From: an uncultured Paraprevotella sp.
GTDB lineage: Bacteria; Bacteroidota; Bacteroidia; Bacteroidales; Bacteroidaceae
Length of the DNA: 64,000 nucleotides
Assembly (NCBI GenBank): GCA_944321365.1
Contig: CALULA010000010.1
Span: forward strand, 17,067 to 81,066
Reading direction: 5' to 3'
Made by a program: the position numbers and the translations under genes. Shown here one piece after another: positions 35,411-44,844 of the stretch; the stretch's first letter is position 1, and each line of letters opens with the position of its first letter. The notes below the pieces were generated by a model. The model was not told the origin of the DNA. It ran no database searches and worked only from the letters and a program-made list of their open reading frames with translations.

Positions 35411-37885
35411 TCACGCTTCCGGACACAGCACCTCCATCGGCTTCTCACACAGACTGCGGCGCACCTGCGACCACACCATGAGCGCCACAACGGCACACAT
35501 CCCCAACAGAATCAGCAACATGAAGAACACACCCGGCATTTCGCCATAGTGAAAATATTCCATCCATTTGTGCATCAGCAGTGTGGCGGGGAAGTAGGCC
35601 AGCACGCAGCCCGCCAAGGCACAGAGCAGGTAGCCCCGCAGCTGGGGCAGGAAGATGTCGCGGAAGCCCGCGCCCATCACCCGCCGGATGGCCATGCTGC
35701 GGCGGCGCAGGCGCAGCGAGTAGAGCAGCATGGAGAACACGCCGGAGAAGGTGACCACCACGCTGAACACGGCCAGGGCCGTGAGCAGATGGGCATAGTA
35801 GGCTTCTTCGCGGTAGTTGCCCGCAACGTATTCGTCCAACGTGGAGAGGTAGACCAGCTCATCAGGCACGCCGGCCCGCTGCAACACACGTCGCACCGCC
35901 GCCTCGGCATCCGCACGGTGGCCCGGTGCATACCTTATATATATGGCGTCCAGCTCCGTGAAACAGCAGTCGTGGTCGTCCGGCACCGGTACAATCATCA
36001 TCGGCCGCTCCACCTCGTGGAAGTCGTTCAGGCGCACGTTCACCACAGCGTCCACGCTCAGCCGCCGGTTCATGTAGTGCTTCTCCTTGCCCTCCGACAA
36101 GATGCTGTTGGCATTCTCCGGCATCCCGCCGGTGAACAGTGAGGGAACCCGCTCCAGCCCGGCCAGCCCCAGCTCCTGCATGGCCATGCGATTGAGCCAC
36201 ACGTGGAAGCGTCCGTCCTCGCCACGGAACGGCTCCGGCTTCCGCCCGTCCTCGGTGCGGAGGCGGAAGAAGTCCACGGCACGGAAGGGCACTTCCACAT
36301 AGACCATCTGCCTCACCGTCTCCGGCAGGCTGCGTCCCCCGTAGGCATCGAGCTGCGGGTGCAGGCGGAGCCACTGCTCCTCCGGCAGCACCTGTATCTC
36401 GTGACGGGTCACGCGGTTGAAGATGTCCGTGGGCATCGCTATGGCATCCGTGATGCCCGCCCCGACCTCCTTGCGGAACTCGTCGGGGAGTGTCTTGAAA
36501 AGCGCGTCGTAATTATAGGTCCAAAGCCCTTTCTGAGGAGCGGCAAATCCAGTGTAAAGGCGCAACAGATTCTCGCGGTCATAGCCCAGGTCGGCATGCA
36601 CCATGCCATAGAGCTGCCGCTGCATGCCCATGGACAGGAACAGCATGAGGGCACACGTGAAACATTGCACCACAAGCAGGTAGACGTGCGACCGTCCGCC
36701 CTCGCCCTGTCCCAGGAAAGAACGGCGGTAGGCTGCCCGCATCCTCCGCACGGGATAGCCCATCCCCACGAGGCAAAACACAGCCGCCGCTGCCGCCACG
36801 AGGCCGAAGCACTCATAAAGGAACACGCTCCCGCCCGGCACCGGACTGCCGTAGCGCAGCCATTCCAGCACCATCGCTGCCAGCAGTATGCCCGCCAGCA
36901 CCACCGGCATCACCTCCGTGAGCATCCATCCCGCGTTCTGCGCCGCCGAGGCACCCAGACTGCGGCGCAGGGCGTATTCCCGCATCCGTCCGATGAAGAC
37001 GGAGGTGTAGACCGCAATGAGATTCACGCAGGCCCCCAGGAGCAGCAATACTGAAATCACCACAAAGGCGAGCGGATAGAAATAGGCGCGGACGAAGGTG
37101 ACGTTCAGGCCCGATGTGTGGAACGTGCGCAGGGGCTGGAGCCGGTAGTAAGAGCCTTTCGCATGGTCCTGCGGCAGGCGCACCCGCTCAATCTCCCGCC
37201 GGGTCCGGGCGATGTCGTCCGTGCGGAGCAGGATGTGGAAGCGTTGATACCCCGTCCAGTCCCACTGATGCACCTTGAACGGCACGATATAGTCATAGTA
37301 GATGTTCGACTCCTTGCGGCAGTCCTCCACAACGGCGGCCACCGTGTACGTGTCGCCCATGGACCTCACACGTCCGATTTGCTCCCCGGCCACGTCCACC
37401 CGCCCGAAGAGCTTGCGTGCCATGCTTTCCGTGATGACGTACTGGTACGCCCCGTCCTCCAGCGGCTCCAGCGAGCCAGAGAGCACCTTGGTACCCGTGG
37501 TCCGGATGAAAGCGGCGTCGGCCTCCAACCCGTCGAAAGGCATGGCTTCCTCCTGACGGTCGGGCAGACAGAAGTCTTCGTCCTCTATCGTCTCGCAGAA
37601 GTGCCCCACGAGCACATCATCGCTCAGGATGCTGTCCACCGGCAGGGTTTGCGGATAACCGAAGTAATACGACTGGAACGTCTTCCCGTCCGTCCGCTGC
37701 AGCACGTACAGGTTCTTGTAGTCCGGACGGAAGTAGTCGTAGTGCGTCTCCGTCCACAGCCAGTTCAGGCTGAACGTCAGGCAGATGACGCCCACCGCCA
37801 GTCCGGTGACCGACACGACGGCCTGCCAGCCCTGGTGGCGCAGGTCGCGCAAGGCCTGCCGCAGATTCTGCATAAGTAGTTTCAT
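35411..37885 (-). CDS. FtsX/MacB-type ABC permease 1 of the efflux operon
   Basis: 824 residues. Two halves, each with an N-terminal or central membrane helix, a periplasmic domain and three membrane helices: the first opens with LAVGVICLTFSLNWLWTE, and helix triplets lie near residues 275-385 and 715-800. The sequence RRSMAIRRVMGA precedes the final helices. It is a paralogue of the permeases at 38674 and 41128. Last gene of the operon, 59 bp after the ATPase gene. Probably exports a peptide, lipid or drug via the HlyD/TolC partners. Confidence 0.87.
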   Translation of the reverse strand: MKLLMQNLRQALRDLRHQGWQAVVSVTGLAVGVICLTFSLNWLWTETHYDYFRPDYKNLYVLQRTDGKTFQSYYFGYPQTLPVDSILSDDVLVGHFCETIEDEDFCLPDRQEEAMPFDGLEADAAFIRTTGTKVLSGSLEPLEDGAYQYVITESMARKLFGRVDVAGEQIGRVRSMGDTYTVAAVVEDCRKESNIYYDYIVPFKVHQWDWTGYQRFHILLRTDDIARTRREIERVRLPQDHAKGSYYRLQPLRTFHTSGLNVTFVRAYFYPLAFVVISVLLLLGACVNLIAVYTSVFIGRMREYALRRSLGASAAQNAGWMLTEVMPVVLAGILLAAMVLEWLRYGSPVPGGSVFLYECFGLVAAAAAVFCLVGMGYPVRRMRAAYRRSFLGQGEGGRSHVYLLVVQCFTCALMLFLSMGMQRQLYGMVHADLGYDRENLLRLYTGFAAPQKGLWTYNYDALFKTLPDEFRKEVGAGITDAIAMPTDIFNRVTRHEIQVLPEEQWLRLHPQLDAYGGRSLPETVRQMVYVEVPFRAVDFFRLRTEDGRKPEPFRGEDGRFHVWLNRMAMQELGLAGLERVPSLFTGGMPENANSILSEGKEKHYMNRRLSVDAVVNVRLNDFHEVERPMMIVPVPDDHDCCFTELDAIYIRYAPGHRADAEAAVRRVLQRAGVPDELVYLSTLDEYVAGNYREEAYYAHLLTALAVFSVVVTFSGVFSMLLYSLRLRRRSMAIRRVMGAGFRDIFLPQLRGYLLCALAGCVLAYFPATLLMHKWMEYFHYGEMPGVFFMLLILLGMCAVVALMVWSQVRRSLCEKPMEVLCPEA

Positions 37886-37944
37886 GATTCAGTTTTTTAG
37901 GTTGTCCGGTTTTCTTATTGAAATCAGATTGCCTCGGCATCGCG

Positions 37945-38628
37945 TCAGCCCTGCAGCTCCTCCTCGCCCAGCACACGGCCGTCGAACAGATGGACAATGC
38001 GGTCGGCATAACCGGCGTCGTGCTGCGAATGGGTCACCATCACGATAGTGGTCCCCTCGCGGTGCAGTTCGCTGAGCAGCCCCATCACCTCCTTGCCGTT
38101 CCTGGAATCCAGGTTTCCCGTAGGCTCGTCGGCCAAAATCAGCTTGGGGCGCGTCACGATGGCGCGGGCGATGGCCGTGCGCTGCTGCTGTCCGCCGGAA
38201 ATCTGCCGGGGGAAATGGTTGGCCCGGTGGGTGATGTCCATCCGTGCCATGGCCTCCTCCACACGCTTGCGCCGTTCACTGGCCGGCACGCCCATGTAGA
38301 GCAGCGGCAGCCCGATATTCTCCTGCACGGTCAGTTCATCAATGAGGTTGAAACTCTGGAACACGAAGCCCAGCATCCCCTTACGCAACGCATTGCGCTG
38401 ACGTTCGCTGTAGCCCGACACGTCCTGCCCATCGAGCAGGTAGGTGCCGGAAGTGGCACTGTCCAGTAGACCGAGAATGTGCAGCAACGTGGACTTGCCG
38501 CAACCCGACGGACCCATGATGGCCACAAACTCACCCTGTTCCACACTGACGTTCACCTTGTCCAACGCCCAAGTCTCCACCTCGTCCGTCCGGAACACCT
38601 TTGTCAAATCTTTCACTTCAATCATCAT
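37945..38628 (-). CDS. ABC transporter ATP-binding protein (MacB/LolD type)
   Basis: 227 residues. Walker A GPSGCGKSTLLHILG, Q-loop region QSFNLIDELTVQEN, signature ISGGQQQR, Walker B LILADEPTGNLD and H-loop VTHSQ are intact. It is the only ATPase for three permeases in the operon, so it probably serves several permease assemblies. Located between permease genes 1 and 2. Confidence 0.94.
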   Translation of the reverse strand: MMIEVKDLTKVFRTDEVETWALDKVNVSVEQGEFVAIMGPSGCGKSTLLHILGLLDSATSGTYLLDGQDVSGYSERQRNALRKGMLGFVFQSFNLIDELTVQENIGLPLLYMGVPASERRKRVEEAMARMDITHRANHFPRQISGGQQQRTAIARAIVTRPKLILADEPTGNLDSRNGKEVMGLLSELHREGTTIVMVTHSQHDAGYADRIVHLFDGRVLGEEELQG

Positions 38629-38673
38629 AGTCGTATCTTTTTAATTGTTTAATAAACTGTTTTTCACTCTCTG

Positions 38674-41091
38674 TCAGGATTCCGGCTGAAGCACCTCCAC
38701 CGGTTTCTCTCGCATGCAACGGCGCACCTGCCACCAGACGACAAACGTTACCAGCAGCATCATACCCACCACAATGGACAACATCAGCCCCACACCCGGT
38801 GGAGAGCCGTAGTGAAAATACTCCATCCATTTGCGCATCAGCATCGCCGCCGGGAAGAATGCCACGGCGCACCCCGCCGCCACGACAAGCAGATAGGTGC
38901 GGAGCTGGGACAGGAAGATGTCGCGGAAGCCAGCCCCCATCACCCGCCGGATGGCCATGCTACGGCGACGCAGCCGCAATGCGTAAAGCAACAGGGAGAA
39001 CACGCCGGAAAGCATCACAAACAGACTGAAAGCCGTCAGGGCCGTGAGCAGGTTGGCGTAGTAAGCCTCCTCCTTATAGCAGTCGGCAATGTAGTCCTCC
39101 AGCGTGGTCAGGTGTATCTCCTCTTCCGGCACGTCGAACCTCCGGAGCACGCGGCGCACCGCCGCCTTTGCGTCCTCACGCCGACCGGGGGCGTACTTGA
39201 TATAAATAGCCTCGGACATCACATAACGGCAATCAGAAGACTCATGACGTTCAGGTATGCCCACCAGCATCAGTGGCTGTTCGTCTTCATGGAAATCCGT
39301 CAGACGGATGTCCGTAATTCCCTTCACGTCCAACGGCTTTCCGCCCACGCAACTGGCATTGTCTTTCAGCATCATAATATATCCCCCGTCTTCCACCATT
39401 CCGGCATGGAGACGTGCTTCCTGCAGATTCCGCACATGGAACTGTCTGCGGGCCGCCTCATTCAACACCACGGGCAGACGGCTGCCTTCTCCGCCAGGCA
39501 CCAACGCATGCCCGTCGGCCATCCGTATGTGGAAAAAGTCGAATGCCCGATACGGAATCTCCACATACGCCATCATATTCTCCTCCGTCCTCAAGTCTTT
39601 CTTCCCTTCGTTCCATTCGTCCTCCGTCAGAACGTTAACCTCCACTCTCGACCAGCGGTTGAAAATGTCCGAACGCATGGTAATGGCGTCCGTGATGCCC
39701 GCCGTCCGCTCCTTGCTGAACTCCTGTGGCAGATCAAAGAAGATAGCATCGTAATTATAATAGTTCCCATTCCAGTTCAGGTCTGTGTCCCATTCCGACC
39801 GGCCTCCTGTTTCCAGACGCAACATGTCCGCATAGTCGAAGCCCAGATCTGAGTGCATCATACCGGAAATCTGCCGTTGCATCCCTAACGAGACGAACAG
39901 CAGGAAAGCACAGGCCGTGCACTGCACCACCAGCAACCAGGTATAGGAATGCCCGCCATCTGCCCGTCCCTCGAAAGTGCGACAGACCTGCCGCCGCACC
40001 TTCCACACGGGATAGGCCATCCCTGCACCTACCGCGATGCAGGAAGCTGCCGCCACACAGCAGAACATCACCTTGACGTGGGACGGACTGCCCGGCACAC
40101 CGCCCCACCAGACCGCCCATTCCATGGCCATGCCCGACAGCAAGAGGCCCGACAGCAGCACGGGTAAGACGGTCGTGAACATCCATCCGGCATTCTGACC
40201 GTCCGAAGCCCCAAGGCTCCGCCGCAAGGCATACTCGCGCGTCCGGCCGAGAAAAACGGACGTATAGACCGCCAAGAGATTGACCATGGCACTCACCCAC
40301 AGCAGCAAGGCAATCACCGTAAACGCCAGAGGATAGAAATAGGCACGCAGGAATGAGTCGCCCGAAAGCAGCTCATGCGCCATACATAAAGGAACACAGG
40401 TCCACTTCACTGCCTCCTGCCCCTCATTCGGGCGCATACGTTCAAGCGTATTCAGGACCGCCTCCGGATGCTTTGTGCGGAAATATATCCTGCACACTCT
40501 CCACCAACGTTGATAATTCTGGATTCGAAGGGGTATCAACGCATCGTAATCCAGAGTCGTCTCGCCGGCATTGTCCGCTACCACCGCCCCAACGGTCATC
40601 AGTTCATTCTGCGAAGAGAATGACCGTCCCGCGACATCGGTACGGCCAAAAGCCTTACGGGCCAGACTTTCGGTCAATATCACATTGTCCGGCACAGTGA
40701 AAGCCTGCTCCAGACTGCCCGACAAGGCCTTCAAACCCAACACGGGCACCATGCCCGGCGATACAAGAAAGGCCTTCCCTAAAGCCTCTTCCCCCAGAGA
40801 ATCCATCTGAAGTCCCTCACGACGGTACCATACGACACCGACCTCAGCCTGCCCCTTCAACAAGCTGTCAATCTGTTCCGCCGTATCATAAGAAACCTCA
40901 TTTTTCAGCACGTACAAGTCCTTGTAGTCCGGACGGAAATGGTCGTAGTTCGTCTCCGTCCACAGCCAGTTCAGGCTGAACGTGAGGCAGACGACGCCCA
41001 CCGCCAGTCCGGTGACCGACACGACGGACTGCCAGCCTTGGTGGCGCAGGTTGCGCAGAGCCTGTTTCACATTTTGAGTCCACAAATCCAT
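38674..41091 (-). CDS. FtsX/MacB-type ABC permease 2 of the efflux operon
   Basis: About 805 residues from MDLWTQNVKQAL. Same two-FtsX-domain layout as its neighbours, with the conserved opening GLAVGVVCLTFSLNWLWTE and RRRSMAIRRVMGAGFRDIFL before the last helices. The first 70 codons are nearly identical at the DNA level to permease 1, while the periplasmic parts differ. A start at 41115 is in frame but less likely. 37 bp separate it from permease 3. Confidence 0.87.
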   Translation of the reverse strand: MDLWTQNVKQALRNLRHQGWQSVVSVTGLAVGVVCLTFSLNWLWTETNYDHFRPDYKDLYVLKNEVSYDTAEQIDSLLKGQAEVGVVWYRREGLQMDSLGEEALGKAFLVSPGMVPVLGLKALSGSLEQAFTVPDNVILTESLARKAFGRTDVAGRSFSSQNELMTVGAVVADNAGETTLDYDALIPLRIQNYQRWWRVCRIYFRTKHPEAVLNTLERMRPNEGQEAVKWTCVPLCMAHELLSGDSFLRAYFYPLAFTVIALLLWVSAMVNLLAVYTSVFLGRTREYALRRSLGASDGQNAGWMFTTVLPVLLSGLLLSGMAMEWAVWWGGVPGSPSHVKVMFCCVAAASCIAVGAGMAYPVWKVRRQVCRTFEGRADGGHSYTWLLVVQCTACAFLLFVSLGMQRQISGMMHSDLGFDYADMLRLETGGRSEWDTDLNWNGNYYNYDAIFFDLPQEFSKERTAGITDAITMRSDIFNRWSRVEVNVLTEDEWNEGKKDLRTEENMMAYVEIPYRAFDFFHIRMADGHALVPGGEGSRLPVVLNEAARRQFHVRNLQEARLHAGMVEDGGYIMMLKDNASCVGGKPLDVKGITDIRLTDFHEDEQPLMLVGIPERHESSDCRYVMSEAIYIKYAPGRREDAKAAVRRVLRRFDVPEEEIHLTTLEDYIADCYKEEAYYANLLTALTAFSLFVMLSGVFSLLLYALRLRRRSMAIRRVMGAGFRDIFLSQLRTYLLVVAAGCAVAFFPAAMLMRKWMEYFHYGSPPGVGLMLSIVVGMMLLVTFVVWWQVRRCMREKPVEVLQPES

Positions 41092-41127
41092 AGCTTTGAT
41101 TTTAAGTACATTCAATTCTTTATATAT

Positions 41128-43545
41128 TCAGGATTCGGGAGCCAGCACCTCCACCGGCCTCTCGCGCATGCAGCGGCGCACCTGCCACCAGACGACAAGC
41201 GATACCAGCACAGACATCGCCACCCAGATGAACACCATCAGTCCCGCGCCCGGTTCCTCACCGTAGTAGAAATACTCCATCCACTTGTGCATGAGCAACG
41301 ATGCCGGGAAGTAAGCCACCACACAGCCCGCCAGCACGAAGAGCAGATAGGTACGGAGCTGCGGGAAGAGGATGTTGCGGAACTCCGCGCCCATCACACG
41401 GCGAATGGCCATGCTCCGACGGCGCAGGCGCAAGACATAGAGCAACATGGAGAACACACCGGAAAGCGTCACCAACAGACTGAACACCGTGAGGGCCGTG
41501 AGCAGGTTGGCATAGTCGGCTTCCTCCTTGTAGTTGTCTGAGATATACTCCTCCAAGGTCGTCAAGTGGATTTGCTTGTCCTGCACATCGAACTTCCGAA
41601 GTACGCGCCGCACCGCCGCCTCGGCATCCTCACGCCGGCCGGGAGCGTACTTGACATAGACGGCATCACGCATTTCATAGCGGCATTTATGACGGTTAGG
41701 CTTGGCCACCAGCATCAGCGGCCCCTCTTCTTCGTGGAAATCGGTAAGACGGACCGGCGCAATGCCACACACATCCAATGGCTTCCCCGTCACACAACTG
41801 TTTTTGCTCACCAGAGTGTAATTATATCCTTTTTCTTGTGTTCCCGTGTGAAGATGTGCCTCTCTCAAATCCCGCACGCGGAACTGCTTGCGTGCTGCCT
41901 CGTTCAACACCACGGACAAACGGTCGCCACCATCGGTATGCTCCACGGCCTTCCCCTCAGTCATCCGTATCCCGAAAAAGCCGAAAGCCTCATAAGGAAT
42001 CTCCACGAATGCCATTCTGTTCTGCTCCGTCATCTCATCGACCTTCCCTGCGGCCCATTCGTTCTCGATCAGCACATTGACATTCAACCGGGTGAAACGG
42101 TTGAAAATGTCCATAGGCATGGCAAGGGCGTCCGTGATGCCTGCCCCTTGTTCTTTGACGAACTCCTGCGGCAGGTCAAAAAAGATGCCATTGAAATCAT
42201 AATAGGTCCCGTCCCAGTTCGACACCATAAAACCGTTCTTCTGGGGATAAGTATGCAGGCGCAATATGTCTTTGCAGTCGAAGCCAAGGTCGGTATGCAC
42301 CATGCCGGAAATCTGCCGCTGCATGCCCAAAGACACAAAGAGCAGGAACGCACAGACCAGGCACTGCACCACCAACAACCAGGCATGAGAATGTCCACTG
42401 TCCGCCCTCCCTTCAAACATGCGACGGCAAGTCCGCCGCATCTTCCATACGGGATAAGCCATTCCCGCACCGACCACCACACAGGACGCGGCCGCCACAG
42501 CGACAAAGACTACCTTGGCATGGGAGAAATTGCCCGGCACGTCGCCCCACCAGATCGCCCATTCCATGGCCATGCCCGACAGCAGAAGTCCTATCAACAA
42601 CACAGGAAAAACCGCCGTGTACATCCATCCGACATTCTGTCCCCCGGAAGCTCCCAAACTATACCGCAAGGCATACTCGCGGGTCCGCCCGAGAAATATG
42701 GAAGTATAGACCGCCAAAAGGTTGACAATGCCCCCCAACCACAGCAACAAGGCGATACCCGAGAACGCCAAAGGATAGAAATAAGTCTCCAAGAAAGAAC
42801 CGCCAAAACTCAATTTCGGCATGCGCAAGGGGATGTACATTAAATCGGGGGCGTCTTTCCCCTCTTCATAACGACCGCGCTCGAAGGCTTTTATGGCATT
42901 TTCGGGATTATCGGTCCGGAAAAAGACACGATAAGCTTGCCAATCACGCTCGTAGTCGAGAAGTTCGGCCGTAGATATCAGCATGTCAAACTCCACAGCG
43001 GTTTGTCCGACATTGTCCGTCACAACTGCTCCCACAGTCCGTGCCCATGCCCCCTCACCGAACGATTTGCCAACCACATCGGTGTGGCCAAAAGCCCTAC
43101 GGGCCACACTCGCGGTGATCACCACATTTCCCGAAACGGAAAGAGCTCGTTCCGGATCGCCCGCCACCGCCTGCAATCCCAACACAGGCACCATGCCAGG
43201 AGACGCCTTTAACGCTCTACACAAGACCTCATCATTCAAAGAGTCGGATTGAATCCGGATACCCTCCGGGAGGGGACGTAGAATGCCGACCTCCACAAGT
43301 CCGTCCGACAAGCTATCCAAGCGCTCTGCCATGCGATAGGTTACACTACCTTTCAGCATATATATATCCTTATACCCCGGACGGAAATAATCATAGTTCG
43401 TCTCCGTCCATAACCAATTCAGACTAAACGTGAGGCAGACGATGCCCACCGCCAGTCCGACAGCGGAGATGCCGACCTGCCAACCATGGTGTTTCAAGTC
43501 GCGCAAAGCCTGCTTCAAGTCCTGCATCCACAAATTCATTTTCAT
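41128..43545 (-). CDS. FtsX/MacB-type ABC permease 3 of the efflux operon
   Basis: 805 residues; closest in length and sequence to permease 2. First helix around residues 27-48, helix triplets near 280-385 and 690-790. The periplasmic domains diverge from the paralogues, which suggests different substrates or partners. It directly follows the HlyD adaptor gene (26 bp). Confidence 0.87.
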   Translation of the reverse strand: MKMNLWMQDLKQALRDLKHHGWQVGISAVGLAVGIVCLTFSLNWLWTETNYDYFRPGYKDIYMLKGSVTYRMAERLDSLSDGLVEVGILRPLPEGIRIQSDSLNDEVLCRALKASPGMVPVLGLQAVAGDPERALSVSGNVVITASVARRAFGHTDVVGKSFGEGAWARTVGAVVTDNVGQTAVEFDMLISTAELLDYERDWQAYRVFFRTDNPENAIKAFERGRYEEGKDAPDLMYIPLRMPKLSFGGSFLETYFYPLAFSGIALLLWLGGIVNLLAVYTSIFLGRTREYALRYSLGASGGQNVGWMYTAVFPVLLIGLLLSGMAMEWAIWWGDVPGNFSHAKVVFVAVAAASCVVVGAGMAYPVWKMRRTCRRMFEGRADSGHSHAWLLVVQCLVCAFLLFVSLGMQRQISGMVHTDLGFDCKDILRLHTYPQKNGFMVSNWDGTYYDFNGIFFDLPQEFVKEQGAGITDALAMPMDIFNRFTRLNVNVLIENEWAAGKVDEMTEQNRMAFVEIPYEAFGFFGIRMTEGKAVEHTDGGDRLSVVLNEAARKQFRVRDLREAHLHTGTQEKGYNYTLVSKNSCVTGKPLDVCGIAPVRLTDFHEEEGPLMLVAKPNRHKCRYEMRDAVYVKYAPGRREDAEAAVRRVLRKFDVQDKQIHLTTLEEYISDNYKEEADYANLLTALTVFSLLVTLSGVFSMLLYVLRLRRRSMAIRRVMGAEFRNILFPQLRTYLLFVLAGCVVAYFPASLLMHKWMEYFYYGEEPGAGLMVFIWVAMSVLVSLVVWWQVRRCMRERPVEVLAPES

Positions 43546-43571
43546 ATAGTTTTTCTTTAATGATTAGATTT

Positions 43572-44825
43572 TCAATTATCCCAAGTCAGCTCCTCGGTCT
43601 CCCCAAAGGTGCTGTATCCCGTAGTAATCACCCGGTCGCCGGGCTGCAGTCCCTCCAGCACCTCATACTGGCGGGGGTTCTGACGACCCAGGCGGAGCGG
43701 TACGCGTACGGCCCTCCGCTCGCCGGGCACCACACGGTAGACCCACTGCCCACCGGTGACACCGTAGAAGTCGCCGCGCGGAATGACCAGCGTCTGCTCC
43801 GGATTGCCCAGTTCCACCTGCACCCGAAGCGTCTGCCCGATGCGCAACGACGGCGGAACGGAATCTGCAAAGGACAACTCCACGGTAAACGTCCGGTCTT
43901 TCACCTCCGGCACCACCCGCTTCACGGCCATGCCATAGGCCTTACCCTTGTAGGTAGCGCGGGCGGGAAGACCCGACACGATACGATCTATGTAGTATTC
44001 ACCAGGCGTGATACGCACCTTGAAGCGGTCGAGCACCTTGATTTCCCCGATTTCGCCGCCCGCCGCCACCTGCTGTCCGGGCACCACCTGCAGACTGCTC
44101 AGCTGTCCGGCCAGCGGCGCGCGCACCACCAGTCCGTCGCGACGGGCTTTTATCCGCTCAAATTTACGAATTTCCTGCTCACGGTCGGCCTTGATGAGCG
44201 AGCATCGCACGATGGTGGCGACAGAATCGTGCTGCAGGCTCTCCTGCTCCAGCTGTCCGGCCTGTATCTTGTACTCATACTCCTTGCGGGCCACATCCAG
44301 CTCAGCCTTGCTCTTGATGCCCATCCGGTATTCCTCTTCGCTCAGGGCGTAACTGTCCGACAGCCGGTCCAGCTCATAGCGGTTCTGCAGCACCTGTTTG
44401 CGCAGGAGGAGCGTCTTCTGTTCCATCTCAATCTCCTGCTCCCTGTAGGTCATGAGTTGCTTGTGCAGTGCGTCCTCCTGACTCTCCAGCTCGTCCGACA
44501 ACTCCGGGTTGGAAAGCACCAGCAGCGTGTCGCCCGCCTGTACGGACGTTCCCTCTTCGGCCACGATGCGCTCCACGTAACCGCCCACGCGAGTGTTGAC
44601 TTTCAAGGCCAGTATGGGCTGGACCACTCCCTCCTGTTCCACATACTCCAGGAAATCGGTCTGCACAACCTCGGCAATGCCCAATACTTCGACCGACACC
44701 CTTTGCTGTGCTGGAGAAAGGATGACCGCCAGCGTATAGACCGCCAAGACGGCAAACAGTACGGTCGCAACCACATAATATTTATAGCGCAACAACCACG
44801 GTTTCTTTTTCAATCTGACATCCAT
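43572..44825 (-). CDS. Periplasmic adaptor (HlyD/MacA family)
   Basis: About 417 residues from MDVRLKKKPW. One N-terminal membrane helix (YYVVATVLFAVLAVYTLAV), a biotinyl-lipoyl half-motif, a long coiled coil around residues 110-190 (EQEIEMEQKTLLLRKQ), the second lipoyl half (VVRAPLAGQLSSLQVVPGQQV) and beta-barrel domains. It bridges inner-membrane permease and outer-membrane TolC. Codons upstream to 44921 look non-native. 19 bp follow the tolC-like gene. Confidence 0.9.
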   Translation of the reverse strand: MDVRLKKKPWLLRYKYYVVATVLFAVLAVYTLAVILSPAQQRVSVEVLGIAEVVQTDFLEYVEQEGVVQPILALKVNTRVGGYVERIVAEEGTSVQAGDTLLVLSNPELSDELESQEDALHKQLMTYREQEIEMEQKTLLLRKQVLQNRYELDRLSDSYALSEEEYRMGIKSKAELDVARKEYEYKIQAGQLEQESLQHDSVATIVRCSLIKADREQEIRKFERIKARRDGLVVRAPLAGQLSSLQVVPGQQVAAGGEIGEIKVLDRFKVRITPGEYYIDRIVSGLPARATYKGKAYGMAVKRVVPEVKDRTFTVELSFADSVPPSLRIGQTLRVQVELGNPEQTLVIPRGDFYGVTGGQWVYRVVPGERRAVRVPLRLGRQNPRQYEVLEGLQPGDRVITTGYSTFGETEELTWDN

Positions 44826-44844
44826 ATCTTTCTTTATTACGGTT